Of a DNA stretch of 64,000 bases, positions 11,485-21,075 are shown piece after piece. This stretch comes from Caulifigura coniformis (GTDB taxonomy: Bacteria > Planctomycetota > Planctomycetia > Planctomycetales > Planctomycetaceae), in the NCBI RefSeq assembly GCF_007745175.1, contig NZ_CP036271.1:3794314-3858313 (forward strand). The letters are read 5' to 3'. Under the pieces are notes generated by a model that made no database searches, was not told the DNA's origin, and was given only the letters and a program-made list of their open reading frames with translations. The position numbers and the translations under genes are program-made. Positions within the stretch are counted from its first letter, which is position 1. The number at the start of each line of letters is the position of its first letter.

Positions 11485-12083
11485 ACGGCGGCCTCCTGGG
11501 CGACCTGACGCCGGACGCAATTCAGCAGGGAATGCCTCAGGCGATAAAGCCACTGGTAGAAGGCCACTTTCGTCCGGCCGCTCTGGGCCGCCGCATCTCC
11601 CATCGACGACCCCGGTTGATGGGCATGAAGCAGCAACTGCCGCTGCTCGGCCGGAAGCTTGCCAAGGCAGTGCTCCAGGGCGACCCGCTGCGCGCTCAGA
11701 GCCGATTCAGACTCCGGGGTCGCCGATTCGTCGGCGATCAGCTCCACCACGTCGCCTGCAAGCGTGCGACGGTCCCGGCCCTGGTCTCGCAGCCACGAAA
11801 GCACCTCGAATCGGGCAATCCCGAAGGCCCAGGCGCGAAAATCACCCCCCAGTCGAAATTGACCAAACTTCTCCCACAGCACCACCGCGATGTTCTGCAT
11901 CAGGTCATCAACGTCGCTTCGAGAGGGGACTAAGCGACGGACGTAGGAACGAATCGACGACTCGTTGGCCGTAAACAATCTGAGAAAAGGAGCATGGCGG
12001 TCAGGGGCGTCCCCGACGCCATCAGTCTCCTTGACCGGCCGTTCCGCAATCGGCAACCGACCATGGTCGGCGGCAATTCGCAT
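11481..12083 (-). CDS. ECF RNA polymerase sigma factor
   Basis: A 200-residue sigma-70 family protein of the extracytoplasmic function class. Region 2 is visible as SYVRRLVPSRSDVDDLMQNIAVVLWEKF and FRAWAFGIARFEVLSWLRD. Region 4 is LEHCLGKLPAEQRQLLLHAH and GRTKVAFYQWLYRLRHSLLNCV. It resembles the Rhodopirellula/Verrucomicrobium-type ECF family that is often coupled to FecR/LamG proteins. A GGGAGAG element lies 7 bases before the ATG. It likely directs transcription of its own downstream cluster (DUF1559, lipoprotein, DUF1592, DUF1552), though no promoter consensus can be confirmed from one locus. Confidence 0.9.
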   Translation of the reverse strand: MRIAADHGRLPIAERPVKETDGVGDAPDRHAPFLRLFTANESSIRSYVRRLVPSRSDVDDLMQNIAVVLWEKFGQFRLGGDFRAWAFGIARFEVLSWLRDQGRDRRTLAGDVVELIADESATPESESALSAQRVALEHCLGKLPAEQRQLLLHAHQPGSSMGDAAAQSGRTKVAFYQWLYRLRHSLLNCVRRQVAQEAAV

Positions 12084-12571
12084 TCACACTCTCCCGGAGA
12101 GCCGGCAATGGAACGCGCCGCGCGATGCCATCACGTCCTCTCTTCCGACAGGAATACCGACCGGCCGCTCGATTCCCGGGGACCAGGCCGCGAGATCCGT
12201 TCCGAGTGATCCTCAGGAAATCTCCGCCAGCGGTTGCGACTTAACGCGCATTCACGAGCCAATCTCTGTTTTTCTCCAGAACGGAGAAAAATCTCACACA
12301 CATCTTACCCATTTCTGCGGTGGCCGCCGTCCCCCAGACCCTCCCCACCGGCCCCCCCTTACGGGCGACTTCCTGCCGGGCCCACGGATTCGCCCCGTTT
12401 CTCCCGTCCTCATTTCCCTCCTGTTCTCCACCACATCCACGCTGCCCGCTCCCCACGCCTCCCCAATCCGGCCGCCTTCGTACAAACCTCGCCTCATTGT
12501 CGTTAGGATGCGGCGTCGCGGTCATTGGACGGCTCGCAAATCGGCGGTCAGGCGGTACTTCTTTCAAGCGT
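12084..12571. other. divergent intergenic region between sigma factor and pyrG
   Basis: About 490 bases separate the divergent ECF sigma gene and pyrG. No gene is seen. The middle is C-rich on the plus strand. A perfect inverted repeat at 12269-12291 is listed separately. Promoters for both genes must lie here, but I cannot assign -35/-10 boxes with confidence. Confidence 0.5.
12269..12291. promoter_or_regulatory. perfect 9-bp inverted repeat, possible operator
   Basis: TTTTTCTCC, a 5-base spacer, then GGAGAAAAA. The symmetric arms, AT-rich ends and position in a divergent intergenic region fit a dimeric regulator site. As an RNA hairpin it would also have U-rich flanks in both directions. 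Confidence 0.35.
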
Positions 12572-14194
12572 ATGAGCAAACACATTTTTGTGACGGGTGG
12601 CGTCGTTTCCTCTTTGGGGAAAGGACTCACCGCGTCGTCGATCGCGATGCTTCTCGAACGTCGCGGACTCCGCGTCCGCATGCAGAAGCTCGATCCTTAC
12701 ATCAACGTCGATCCGGGGACCATGAGCCCCTACCAGCACGGCGAGGTCTATGTCCTCGACGACGGTGCCGAGACCGATCTCGACCTCGGGCACTACGAAC
12801 GCTTCACCTCGGGACCCCTCACCCGCAAGTCGAACTACACGACCGGCCGGATCTACCAGGCGGTCATCGAAAAGGAACGCCGCGGCGCGTACCTGGGCGG
12901 AACGGTCCAGGTCGTTCCCCACGTGACCGATGAGATCAAGTCCGCGATCCTCGGGGTCGGCGGTCGCGATGTCGATGTCGTCATCACCGAGCTCGGCGGG
13001 ACCGTCGGCGACATTGAAGGCCAGCCCTTCCTCGAAGCGATTCGTCAGATTCCTCTCGAGATCGGCAAGAAGAACTGTCTCTTCATCCACCTCACCCTCG
13101 TCCCCTATCTCAAGGCGGCGCGGGAGGCCAAGACCAAGCCGACGCAGCACAGCGTCGGACAGCTCCGCCAGATCGGCATCCAGCCCGATATCCTGATTGT
13201 CCGCACCGAACGCCCCATCGGACGCGACCAGACCGACAAGATTGCACTCTTCTGCAACGTCGAAAAGCACGCGGTCATCGAAGAGGTCGACAAGGAATTC
13301 TCCATCTACGAAGTGCCGCTCGGCCTCGCGGAACATCGCATCGACCGCCTGATCTGCGACAAGCTCGGCATCCAGGCCGGCGAACTCGAATTCGACGACT
13401 GGAAAGACCTGATCCAGCGGGTCCGCAATCCGCAGCATGAAGTCACCGTGGCCGTTGTCGGCAAGTACATCGAGCACCGCGACGCCTACAAGTCGATCTA
13501 CGAATCGCTCGATCACGCAGGCTTCGCCCACTCGACCCGTGTGGTCGTGAAACGCATCGAGGCCGAAGAGGTCGAACGCCAGGGCCCCGAATCGCTCCTG
13601 CAGGGAATTGACGGCCTGCTCGTCCCCGGCGGATTCGGTTACCGCGGCATCGAGGGGAAGATCAAGGCGATCCAGTACGCCCGCGAATGCGAGATTCCCT
13701 ACTTCGGAATCTGCCTCGGCATGCAGACCGCCGTCATCGAGTTCGCCCGCAATGTCCTCGGGCTCAAGGGCGCCAACAGCACCGAGTTCGCGGCTGATAC
13801 CTCCCACCCGGTCATCTGCATGCTGGAAGACCAGCGGCGGATCACCAACATGGGCGGAACCATGCGCCTCGGCGCACAGCCCTGCGTCCTCACGCCCGGC
13901 CTGAAGTCCGAGGCGGCCTACGGAAAGACCGAAATCTCCGAACGCCACCGGCACCGGTACGAGTTCAATCCGGAGTACACGCAGCAGTTTGAACAGGCCG
14001 GGATGGCGATCAGCGGCCGCAGCCCCGATGGGAAGCTCGTCGAAGTCGTCGAAGTTCCCGATCACCCGTGGTTCGTCGCAGTTCAGTACCACCCGGAATT
14101 CAAGTCCAAGCCGCAGTCGCCCCATCCTCTCTTCCATGACTTCATTGCCGCAGCGCTCGTGCGCCGGCAGGAACGGATCGGAGCGGCCGTTTAA
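12572..14194 (+). CDS. pyrG: CTP synthase
   Basis: A 540-residue enzyme that aminates UTP to CTP using glutamine and ATP, the last step of pyrimidine nucleotide synthesis in the cytoplasm. The N-terminal synthetase domain begins [19 protein letters not shown] with the P-loop, then [20 protein letters not shown]. The C-terminal class I glutaminase domain has the oxyanion loop [10 protein letters not shown], the nucleophile Cys in FGICLGMQ, and the His-Glu pair in YHPEFKSKP. Length is normal for the family. The start at 12572 is fixed by the conserved N-terminus. A serine hydrolase gene follows after about 70 bases. Confidence 0.98.
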   Translation: MSKHIFVTGGVVSSLGKGLTASSIAMLLERRGLRVRMQKLDPYINVDPGTMSPYQHGEVYVLDDGAETDLDLGHYERFTSGPLTRKSNYTTGRIYQAVIEKERRGAYLGGTVQVVPHVTDEIKSAILGVGGRDVDVVITELGGTVGDIEGQPFLEAIRQIPLEIGKKNCLFIHLTLVPYLKAAREAKTKPTQHSVGQLRQIGIQPDILIVRTERPIGRDQTDKIALFCNVEKHAVIEEVDKEFSIYEVPLGLAEHRIDRLICDKLGIQAGELEFDDWKDLIQRVRNPQHEVTVAVVGKYIEHRDAYKSIYESLDHAGFAHSTRVVVKRIEAEEVERQGPESLLQGIDGLLVPGGFGYRGIEGKIKAIQYARECEIPYFGICLGMQTAVIEFARNVLGLKGANSTEFAADTSHPVICMLEDQRRITNMGGTMRLGAQPCVLTPGLKSEAAYGKTEISERHRHRYEFNPEYTQQFEQAGMAISGRSPDGKLVEVVEVPDHPWFVAVQYHPEFKSKPQSPHPLFHDFIAAALVRRQERIGAAV

Positions 14195-14266
14195 CTGAAG
14201 TTCAGGCTCCTGGGCCCGCCAGTCGACGCGCGCAGCGGTCGATCTGGATGACTTGCCGGCGTGATC

Positions 14267-15406
14267 ATGTCCGTTGCATTGCTGTCGACTGAAGAAGTTG
14301 CCGCCAGGTTTCCCCTGACGCTGGCCGTCATTGAAAAGGGAAAGCGCCAGAACCTGCACTTCGGTGTCGTGGCCTCGATTCGCAGGGGCGGCGCCCCCTT
14401 TGCAGACTTCGCCGTCGGCGAAGCGGCAGATGGGCTGCCCCTCGAAACCGGCCATCTGATGCCCTGGCTCTCGGCCGGCAAACCGCTGACAGCCGTCGCC
14501 ATCCTCCGTCAGGTCGAGCTGGGCCGCCTGAATCTCGATCGCCCCGTGGCGGAAGTCATCCCCGAGTTCGCCGCCAACGGCAAACACGAGATCACCCTCA
14601 AGCACCTCCTCACCCATACCGCCGGGCTCGATCCCGCGCCGGTCGGCTGGCCGCAGGCCCCCTGGGCCTCCATCACCGAACGCATCTGCGAACGCGGAGT
14701 CCGCAACGGATTCGTCGTCGGCCAGGACGCCGCGTACGACCCCGCGCGCAGCTGGTTCGTGCTCGGTGAACTCCTCCGACGCACCGACGGACGCATGCCG
14801 CACGAAATCGTCCAGAACGACATCTGCCGCCCCATCGGCATGGCCTCCACTTGGATGGCCATGACCCCCGCGGAATATGCGGCCAACGCGGAACGCATCG
14901 GAAAAGTCGCCGCCCGAGACGACAAAGGCGCCCTCAAGGCCACTCACACCTGGGCCGAAAGCTTCTGGACCGCTCCCAGCCCCGGAAGCTCGATGCGCGG
15001 CCCGGTTCACGAACTCGCACTGTTCTACGAAATGCTCCTCCGCGGCGGTGCGCTCAACGGCACGCGAATCCTCGCGCCCGAAACAGTCTTGCAGATGACC
15101 GCCCGTCACCGCGAAGGCCGCTTCGACTCCACCTTCCAGCATCAGGTCGATTTCGGCCTCGGCGTCCTCCTCGATTCCAACCACTACGGCGCCGAGACCG
15201 TTCCCTATGGATTCGGCCGCCACTCCTCACCGCAGGCCTTCGGCCACGGCGGCGCACAGACATCGATCGGCTTCTGCGATCCCGAACATGAACTCGTCGT
15301 CGCCTGGGTCGCCAATGGCGCTCCGGGCGAGGCCCAGCACAACCGGAGAAATCGCGACTTGAACTCGGCCATCTATCGTGACCTGGGACTGGGCAACGAT
15401 GCTTGA
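14267..15406 (+). CDS. serine hydrolase, beta-lactamase/EstB family
   Basis: A 379-residue class C beta-lactamase-like hydrolase. The catalytic Ser-x-x-Lys is SAGK in LMPWLSAGKPLTAVAIL; LKHLLTHTAGLDP is the usual HLLTHTSGL block, and YDPARSWFVLGEL occupies the Tyr-x-Asn position with Asp-Pro instead. No signal peptide is evident, so it may be a cytoplasmic esterase or peptidase rather than an antibiotic-resistance enzyme. The start could be GTG 14261 or ATG 14267. Its last codons overlap the prepilin peptidase gene by 8 bases. Confidence 0.88.
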   Translation: MSVALLSTEEVAARFPLTLAVIEKGKRQNLHFGVVASIRRGGAPFADFAVGEAADGLPLETGHLMPWLSAGKPLTAVAILRQVELGRLNLDRPVAEVIPEFAANGKHEITLKHLLTHTAGLDPAPVGWPQAPWASITERICERGVRNGFVVGQDAAYDPARSWFVLGELLRRTDGRMPHEIVQNDICRPIGMASTWMAMTPAEYAANAERIGKVAARDDKGALKATHTWAESFWTAPSPGSSMRGPVHELALFYEMLLRGGALNGTRILAPETVLQMTARHREGRFDSTFQHQVDFGLGVLLDSNHYGAETVPYGFGRHSSPQAFGHGGAQTSIGFCDPEHELVVAWVANGAPGEAQHNRRNRDLNSAIYRDLGLGNDA

Positions 15407-16529
15407 GTCGACGTTCGTCCCCCTCTGGGATTCCGCCGGCCCGGTCGTGCTCTCGGCCATCCTGGGGACGATTTCGGCCATCGCCGCGTTCCTCCTGACC
15501 GCACGCAGCCTCCGACTCTGCGAATCCCCCTCCACGCCCGCCGCCGCCCTCTGGGCGATCGCGGGTGGAATGTGTGTCGCACTATTCGTCCATTCCGCGA
15601 TCACGCACGATGTCCTCGGCATCCCGGAAGTTCGCCCCTCGCATGCGTGGCACCGTCTCCGGATCGTCTTCCACGCCGGGTTGATTGTGCTCCTCACGGC
15701 CATCACCGCGACCGACTGGCGGACCTGTTTCATTCCGCTGTTCGTCCCGATCGCCGGCATGGTCGCCGCCCCGCTGCTCGCATTTATCAGCGGCGACCTT
15801 CAGATCGCTCATGTCTGGGTCGATTGGAACGCCGAGGTTCCGCAGCTCGCCGGGCCCTATCTCCCGAGTTGGCTCGGCACATCTCCCCATCTGCACGGCC
15901 TCGCCTGGAGTCTCGCCGGGGCCGCTGTCGGCGCCGCCATGGCCTGGGTCGTGAGGCGCGTTTCCGGCTGGGTGCTTGGCCAGCCCGCCCTCGGCGAAGG
16001 CGACGTTTGGCTCATGGCGATGATCGGGGTGTTTCTCGGCTGGCAGCCGACCGTGCTCGCGTTCGCGATCGCTCCGATCGCCGCCCTCGTTATCGGCCTG
16101 CCGACGAAAGCCCTCTCCGGCCGTCCCTACATCCCCTATGGACCGTTTCTCGCACTTGGAGCAGTGGTCGTTCTGTTCACCTGGCGCTGGTTGTGGATGT
16201 TCGAGGTCGGCCTGGGAACGGCGGTCAATTCCAAGGCCCGCCTCGCGAAGTTCCGCCTGCGCGATGTCTTCGGCGACCTCTGGCTGATGATCGGCGTTTC
16301 AGCCGTCGTCGTCGTCGCGCTGGCCGTGATGCTCGGCTGGCGACGCTGGGCCATCGGCGGCGTCACGGCCGATCTCAGCGAACGCCGCGGAGCAGGGGAC
16401 ACCCCCCCGGCTCCACAATCGCCGCCGCAATCCGTTGCAGAAGTAGCGGAGCCTCTTCAACCATCGCCGCCCCCGCCCCCGCCCCCGCCCCCGCCCCCGC
16501 CCGCATCGCCCTCCGCCGACCCGGAATAG
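15399..16529 (+). CDS. prepilin peptidase (A24 type IV leader peptidase family)
   Basis: A 376-residue polytopic membrane protein with the two aspartate motifs of A24 peptidases: TATDWRTCFIP (first catalytic Asp) and GEGDVWLMAMIG (GxGD, second Asp). It would cut pilin-type leaders at the inner membrane; the three DUF1559 proteins in this window are plausible substrates. Compared with PilD it lacks the cytoplasmic zinc-binding methylase loop and has a long C-terminal extension ending in a run of about a dozen prolines. The start at 15399 (ATG overlapping the upstream stop, ATGCTTGA) was preferred to GTG 15378. Its stop directly abuts that of the convergent MFS gene. Confidence 0.85.
   Translation: MLESTFVPLWDSAGPVVLSAILGTISAIAAFLLTARSLRLCESPSTPAAALWAIAGGMCVALFVHSAITHDVLGIPEVRPSHAWHRLRIVFHAGLIVLLTAITATDWRTCFIPLFVPIAGMVAAPLLAFISGDLQIAHVWVDWNAEVPQLAGPYLPSWLGTSPHLHGLAWSLAGAAVGAAMAWVVRRVSGWVLGQPALGEGDVWLMAMIGVFLGWQPTVLAFAIAPIAALVIGLPTKALSGRPYIPYGPFLALGAVVVLFTWRWLWMFEVGLGTAVNSKARLAKFRLRDVFGDLWLMIGVSAVVVVALAVMLGWRRWAIGGVTADLSERRGAGDTPPAPQSPPQSVAEVAEPLQPSPPPPPPPPPPPPASPSADPE
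16464..16504 (+). repeat. CCCCCG hexanucleotide repeat in coding sequence
   Basis: About six tandem copies of a C5G hexamer in the 3' part of the prepilin peptidase gene, encoding an uninterrupted poly-proline run. Each unit adds two prolines without changing frame, so slippage would vary tail length but not inactivate the gene. Confidence 0.8.
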
Positions 16530-17849
16530 TCAGATGGCCGGTTCGCCCAGCCTTGGTTCGTCCACCGGGGCAGGCTGAAGCTCTCTCAGCGATTGAAGAC
16601 GCCGCAGTTCGGGCCAGCGCAGCGCGATCCCGGCGACTACGAAAATCGAGCCCACCCCGCCGGCTACAACTGCGGCCACTGCTCCCAGGTATCGGGCCGC
16701 CACTCCCGATTCGAGGCCGCCGATCTCGTTGCTCGCGCCGACGAAAACCTGGTTCACCGCCGACACCCGCCCCCGCATCGAGTCGGGAGTGATCGTCTGC
16801 ACGAGCGTGTTTCGGACGACGACGCTGATGTTGTCGCACGCTCCCACCAGCACGAGCATCGCCAGGCTCAGCCAGAAGTTCGTCGACAGACCGAACACAA
16901 TCGTCGCCGCACCGAATCCGGCAACCGACCACAGCAGTTTGCGGCCCGTGTTCCGCGTCAGCGGCAGGTGCGCCAGAGTCACGGCCATGGCCGCCGCGCC
17001 GAAGGCCGGAGCCGCCCGCAGAAGGCCGTAGCGCGTGCTCTCGGAAGCAATCATCACGCCGCTCGTCGGGGCCGCGATGATCTCTTTGGTGAACATCGGC
17101 AAAAGGTAAGTGGCGCCCCCCAGCAGCACCGCCAGCATGTCGAGCGTCATCGACGAAATCAGCAGCGGAGTCCGCCACACGAAACGCAGCCCCTTGAGCA
17201 TCGCTTCGTAAGTCACCGAACGGGACGATTCCGACGGCGGCGGATTCGGCAGGCCCAGTGTCAGGGCCATGCATCCCGCCATGCAGATCCCGGAACTCCA
17301 GTACGCCCACTCCACGCCGCGAATCAGCAGCAGCCCGGTAATGGCCGGCCCCATCCACGACGACGTTTCAAACAGGCTGCTGTTCCACGTGAACGCGTTC
17401 CCGTACAGAGATCGGGGAATGATGCTCGGCAACAGCGAGACCCGCGCAGGGCGGGCGAAGGTCAGCGTCACGGCGTTGAGCCCGGACAGAACGAACAGCA
17501 GCAGCGTGCGGGCGTCGCCCCGCACATGGTCCACCAGCAGGGCCATCGTCCACGGAATCGTGATCAGAATCGCCTGCGTGGTCAGCAGGATCCGCCGGCG
17601 CGGCATCACGTCGACAACGTGCCCGGCGGGAAGCGATAGCAGCACCAGTGGCAGGGCGTTCAGTCCACCCAGCCAACCCAGGGCCAGCGGAGAACCTGTC
17701 AGGGCATAGACGTCCCACTGAACCGCCGTCGCCAGGATCTGGCTGCCGATCACGGCCAGCACATAGCTCAGGGCGAAGCGTCGATAAACGGGATGTCGAA
17801 AGGCGAGATAAGGATCGTGAGGGGCATGTCCGGCAAGGGACTCATCCAT
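16530..17849 (-). CDS. MFS transporter, EntS-like exporter
   Basis: A 439-residue major facilitator with about 12 hydrophobic segments. The N-terminus reads FRHPVYRRFALSYVLAVIGSQ, followed by the loop 2-3 motif LPAGHVVDVMPRRRIL and later TPDSMRGRVSAVNQVFVGASNEIG, all typical of the enterobactin-exporter-like (MFS_3/EntS) branch. The substrate cannot be told. The gene starts 8 bases inside the end of the M20 deacylase gene, so the two are co-transcribed and the exporter may handle a product of that enzyme or simply share its transcript. Confidence 0.9.
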   Translation of the reverse strand: MDESLAGHAPHDPYLAFRHPVYRRFALSYVLAVIGSQILATAVQWDVYALTGSPLALGWLGGLNALPLVLLSLPAGHVVDVMPRRRILLTTQAILITIPWTMALLVDHVRGDARTLLLFVLSGLNAVTLTFARPARVSLLPSIIPRSLYGNAFTWNSSLFETSSWMGPAITGLLLIRGVEWAYWSSGICMAGCMALTLGLPNPPPSESSRSVTYEAMLKGLRFVWRTPLLISSMTLDMLAVLLGGATYLLPMFTKEIIAAPTSGVMIASESTRYGLLRAAPAFGAAAMAVTLAHLPLTRNTGRKLLWSVAGFGAATIVFGLSTNFWLSLAMLVLVGACDNISVVVRNTLVQTITPDSMRGRVSAVNQVFVGASNEIGGLESGVAARYLGAVAAVVAGGVGSIFVVAGIALRWPELRRLQSLRELQPAPVDEPRLGEPAI

Positions 17850-18990
17850 GGGCGCCCGTTCCCTGGATGCACCACTTTTCGATCATGCGCGCATACAGGC
17901 CGGTCCCCAGGCGAAGCTGGTCCAGCTCGATCCATTCATCGTTCGTGTGAGCCTGGGCGATGTCACCCGGGCCGAGGACGCACAACTGCTTCATCGCTCC
18001 GAACATCGCGCCGTCGGTCGCGTAGGCCACGGTCGAACTCGTTCCACGCTCCGCCAGCGCGAGAGCGTCCCGGATCAGAGGCGAGTTGGCCGGCGTGTAG
18101 ACCGGCGAACCGGAAACGGTCACCCGGAATTCCAGGCCATTCATCTCCGCAGCGCTCCGCGCCCGCTCCACCAGCGGGCCCGTGTCCATGCCCGGCATCG
18201 GCCGGAAGTAAACGGTGCAGACCGATTGCGGGGCCGTGATGTTCACGGCCCGTGTGTGGTCGTTGATTCCGATGTTCCAGCTCAGGCTTGGCGGCGAAAA
18301 CTCCGCGTTCTGCCACGCCGTGTTCGCGTTCACCTCATCGTGAATCCGCTTCATCTCGACGAGGAACGGGATCATCGCGAGGTTCGCGTTGAGCCCCTTG
18401 TCCGTGCTGGAATGAGCCGCGCGGCCACGCGCCGTCGCGATGAATCCGGTCACCCCTTTATGGGCGTGCACGACTTCCAGCGACGTCGGTTCACCGATAA
18501 TGCCGCGCGAGTTCCCTTCCGCCATCTCACGGAACAGTTGCGATTCCGCGGCGACCTGGCGGGCGCCGCCAAAACCAACTTCCTCATCCGCGGTGCACGT
18601 GATGTACAGCGGCTCGGCATGCCTGGTGTTCGTCCACAATTCGGCCGCCGCGAGCATGCAGCCGACCGGGCCCTTCATGTCCGTGCTTCCCCGCCCGTAG
18701 AGTCGCGTCCCTTTCACCGTCGGCTGGAACGCCCCATGTTCCTGGATCGACCAGCTGTCGGCGGGAACCACATCCGTGTGGCCGAACCACGCCATTCCCC
18801 CGCTTCCCTCGCCCCGTTTGCCGACGACGCTCGCCTTGCGGACGCCGGCGGCGTCGTTGAATTCCAGACGTTCCGTCTCAAATCCAAGCCGTTTGAGCTT
18901 TTCTTCGACGTAGTCCGTGACCGCGCAGTTGGAAACTGGGCTGATGGAATCGAAGGAAATCAGGTCGCGGGCGTAATCGAGGGCTTCCAT
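17842..18990 (-). CDS. M20 family deacylase/peptidase (ArgE/DapE/ACY1 type)
   Basis: A 382-residue zinc hydrolase. Metal and catalytic residues are in place: GHTDVVP (His, Asp), YGRGSTDMKG (bridging Asp), TADEEVGFGGAR (general-base Glu and metal Glu), GEPT, and the C-terminal metal His in IAQAHTNDEW. The dimerisation domain lies between (about residues 175-285). The size and the GEPT/AHKG pattern fit N-acyl amino acid deacylases such as acetylornithine deacetylase or succinyl-diaminopimelate desuccinylase; I cannot choose between them. It overlaps the MFS exporter gene by 8 bases. No signal peptide is seen, so it is cytoplasmic. Confidence 0.9.
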   Translation of the reverse strand: MEALDYARDLISFDSISPVSNCAVTDYVEEKLKRLGFETERLEFNDAAGVRKASVVGKRGEGSGGMAWFGHTDVVPADSWSIQEHGAFQPTVKGTRLYGRGSTDMKGPVGCMLAAAELWTNTRHAEPLYITCTADEEVGFGGARQVAAESQLFREMAEGNSRGIIGEPTSLEVVHAHKGVTGFIATARGRAAHSSTDKGLNANLAMIPFLVEMKRIHDEVNANTAWQNAEFSPPSLSWNIGINDHTRAVNITAPQSVCTVYFRPMPGMDTGPLVERARSAAEMNGLEFRVTVSGSPVYTPANSPLIRDALALAERGTSSTVAYATDGAMFGAMKQLCVLGPGDIAQAHTNDEWIELDQLRLGTGLYARMIEKWCIQGTGAHG

Positions 18991-19047
18991 GGTGATGAGC
19001 TTACCGTGCGCGCGGAATCGTCACAGCCAGTCCGGAAATCCGGTCGC

Positions 19048-19839
19048 CTATTCCAGCGACAGCTCGGCTCCCCGGAATTCCTGCATCAGCTTCATCTCGG
19101 TGAGGTCGAAGTGCAGGGGAGTGACGGTGACATACCGCTCGTTCAGGTCTTTCACGTCGGTTTCTGGCTCCATCGCGTGGTTCTTGAGCGGGTCGATGCC
19201 GCTCCAGTAATACGGACGGCCCCGGGGATCTGTTCGTTTGACGATCGTCTCGGCGTGGCGTCGGAAGCCCATCGACGAGATCCGGACTCCCTTCGGCGGC
19301 GTCTCGGCCGTTTCCGGAAAGTTGATGCTCCAGAGCGTCTGACGCCCCGGAGTCGCCTCGGTCAGCTGCCGGATCAGGGCCACGGCCCCGCGCGCCGTCG
19401 TTGCATAATCCGGTGGCATCGCCCCCTGTTGCAGCGAAACCGCGATCGAAGTGATCCCACTGATCGCCCCTTCCATCGCCGCGGCCACCGTCCCCGAATA
19501 GAGCACGTTGATCCCCACGTTCGCGCCGGAGTTGATTCCGCTGACGATCAGGTCCGGTTTCCCGCCGCAGAACTCCAGCACCCCCAGCTTCACGCAGTCG
19601 GCCGGACTTCCGTCGACCGCCCACCCGAAGTGCGTCCCGTCCGCATCGAAAATCTCTTTGACAAGGATTGGGTGCAGGTAGGTGATTCGGTGACTGACTC
19701 CGCTCTGCTCGACCAGAGGAGCCACCACCTGCACATCGCCGAGCGTCAGCAATTCCTTCTGAAGCGCCCGCAGGCCAGGTGCATGAATGCCGTCATCATT
19801 CGCAAGGAGGATCTTGAGGGGCTTCGACACGCCTTCCAT
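19048..19839 (-). CDS. surE: 5'/3'-nucleotidase SurE
   Basis: A 263-residue SurE-family phosphatase that removes phosphate from nucleoside monophosphates. The N-terminal metal-binding NDDG appears in [18 protein letters not shown], followed by [10 protein letters not shown] (loop with the metal-binding Ser), [12 protein letters not shown], and the conserved [10 protein letters not shown]. Length is normal. It is transcribed alone, away from the tandem-repeat array that begins about 130 bases upstream of its start. Confidence 0.95.
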   Translation of the reverse strand: MEGVSKPLKILLANDDGIHAPGLRALQKELLTLGDVQVVAPLVEQSGVSHRITYLHPILVKEIFDADGTHFGWAVDGSPADCVKLGVLEFCGGKPDLIVSGINSGANVGINVLYSGTVAAAMEGAISGITSIAVSLQQGAMPPDYATTARGAVALIRQLTEATPGRQTLWSINFPETAETPPKGVRISSMGFRRHAETIVKRTDPRGRPYYWSGIDPLKNHAMEPETDVKDLNERYVTVTPLHFDLTEMKLMQEFRGAELSLE

Positions 19840-19966
19840 CCATCATTCAGAGGCCATCCGTTTGACCCGCCGGACACTCCGTTGGTCCGCCGGTTCGGCA
19901 ACTCGCAGAAGTGTGGAGCGTTCCGGGAAGCCGAACAAGTCAGCCGAACGGCCGAATGCCCGGCTT

Positions 19967-20499
19967 CTCCCAGTGTAGCGCCCCCCCACCTGCAGTGAGC
20001 GGCAAGGCGCTAGCCGCCGGTCGATCAACCATCGGCTCAAAAGCGCGGCTTCTCCCCCCAACAACAACCCGCGCCCTCAACCACCATCCCGGCCCCGCCC
20101 CTCCCAGCGCAGCGCCTCCCACCTGGAGTGAGCGGCAAGACGCTAGCCGCCGGTCGATCAACCATCGGCTCAAAAGCGCGGCTCCTCCTCCCAATAACAA
20201 CCCGCGCCCTCAACCACCATCCCGGCCCCGCCCCTCCCAGTGCAGCGCCTCCCACCTGGAGTGAGCGGCAAGGCGCTAGCCGCCGGTCGATCAACCATCG
20301 GCTCAAGAACGCGACTTCTCCCCCCAACAACAACCCGCGCCCTCAACCACCATCCCGGCCCCGCCCCTCCCAGTGCAGCGCCTCCCACCTGGAGTGAGCG
20401 GCAAGGCGCTAGCCGCCGGTCGATCAACCATCGGCTCAAGAACGCGACTTCTCCACCCAACAATAACCCGCGCCCTCAACCACCATCCCGGCCCCAGCC
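19967..20499 (+). repeat. tandem array of four 133-bp repeats
   Basis: Four near-identical units in direct tandem with an exact 133-base period. The landmark TGAGCGGCAAG recurs at 19996, 20129, 20262 and 20395. Each unit contains GGCGCTAGCCGCCGGT with a short GCGGC/GCCGC inverted repeat, then a C-rich half. Units differ by only a few substitutions. All six frames are open across parts of the array, but only because 133 is not a multiple of 3 and the composition is stop-poor; there is no start signal or family match. It is a non-coding minisatellite between surE and aroA. Confidence 0.92.
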
Positions 20500-21075
20500 C
20501 CCATCAGAAGCCGGGCTTTTCAGGCCCTTCGGAGACACGTTCTCGACGGCGATCCGCACCGGCCTAACCCGACCGAATCCAAACCGATGTCGCCCCCCAA
20601 ACCCGCGCGCAACCGCACCCGAAGGATGGAGGGAACAATGAATACCATCACCACAAACCCGTCGAACAACCTCACCCGGACGCCCGTCTCCCCGAAACGG
20701 CCGACCGAAACAGCCCCCCGCCGTCCTCCCAATTTCCGCGCGGGGAAAGAGGGCATGGAACACGCACCGCCCCCCGACCCCGTTCTTCTTGGTTGCCATG
20801 TCCTCAATCCCTTGGAAGAACGACAACCCACCCATCCTTCTCCCCGCGCCCGGGCCTCCTCCCGAACAAAACCTCCGCTGCGGGGAGGAGGTGGCCGAAG
20901 GCCGGAGGAGGGGACTCAGAAAACCGGGTTCCTTCGACCTGAAGAATCGGTGGCCTTCACGTTCTGCCACCGCCAGTCGGCGAATGGATGCGATCTTCCG
21001 CCAACCGCTCCGGCACGGTCGCGTGTTCGGGCGACATCCTTCATGATGCGGGATTCCCACACGTTCTGGTCTCTT
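20500..21075. other. intergenic region upstream of aroA
   Basis: About 575 bases with no convincing gene. The aroA frame stays open upstream from 20587, and an ATG at 20638 is preceded by GGAGGG. The predicted peptide is Pro/Arg-rich low complexity and unlike the family, so I treat it as chance openness in GC-rich DNA. No other feature is recognised. Confidence 0.5.

Noticed and set aside
12548-15223. A very long minus-strand open frame (about 890 codons) across pyrG and the serine hydrolase
   Set aside because: It is antisense to two genes with unmistakable family motifs; its Asp/Gly/Val-rich product is what reverse-reading GC-rich codons give.
17848-19998. A 716-codon plus-strand open frame under the M20 and surE genes
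   Set aside because: Covers two well-supported minus-strand enzymes; Arg/His-rich product without motifs.
19967-20499. CRISPR array at the tandem repeats
   Set aside because: The units are contiguous with no unique spacers, and no cas genes are present.
19911-20641. Overlapping repeat-encoded proteins in the 133-bp array
   Set aside because: The repeat length is not a multiple of three, so each copy is read in another frame; no ribosome binding sites or family matches.
20587-21075. N-terminal extension of aroA, including an ATG at 20638 with GGAGG
   Set aside because: The extension is Pro/Arg-rich low complexity and aroA homologues begin near 21076; openness is explained by lack of stops in GC-rich DNA.
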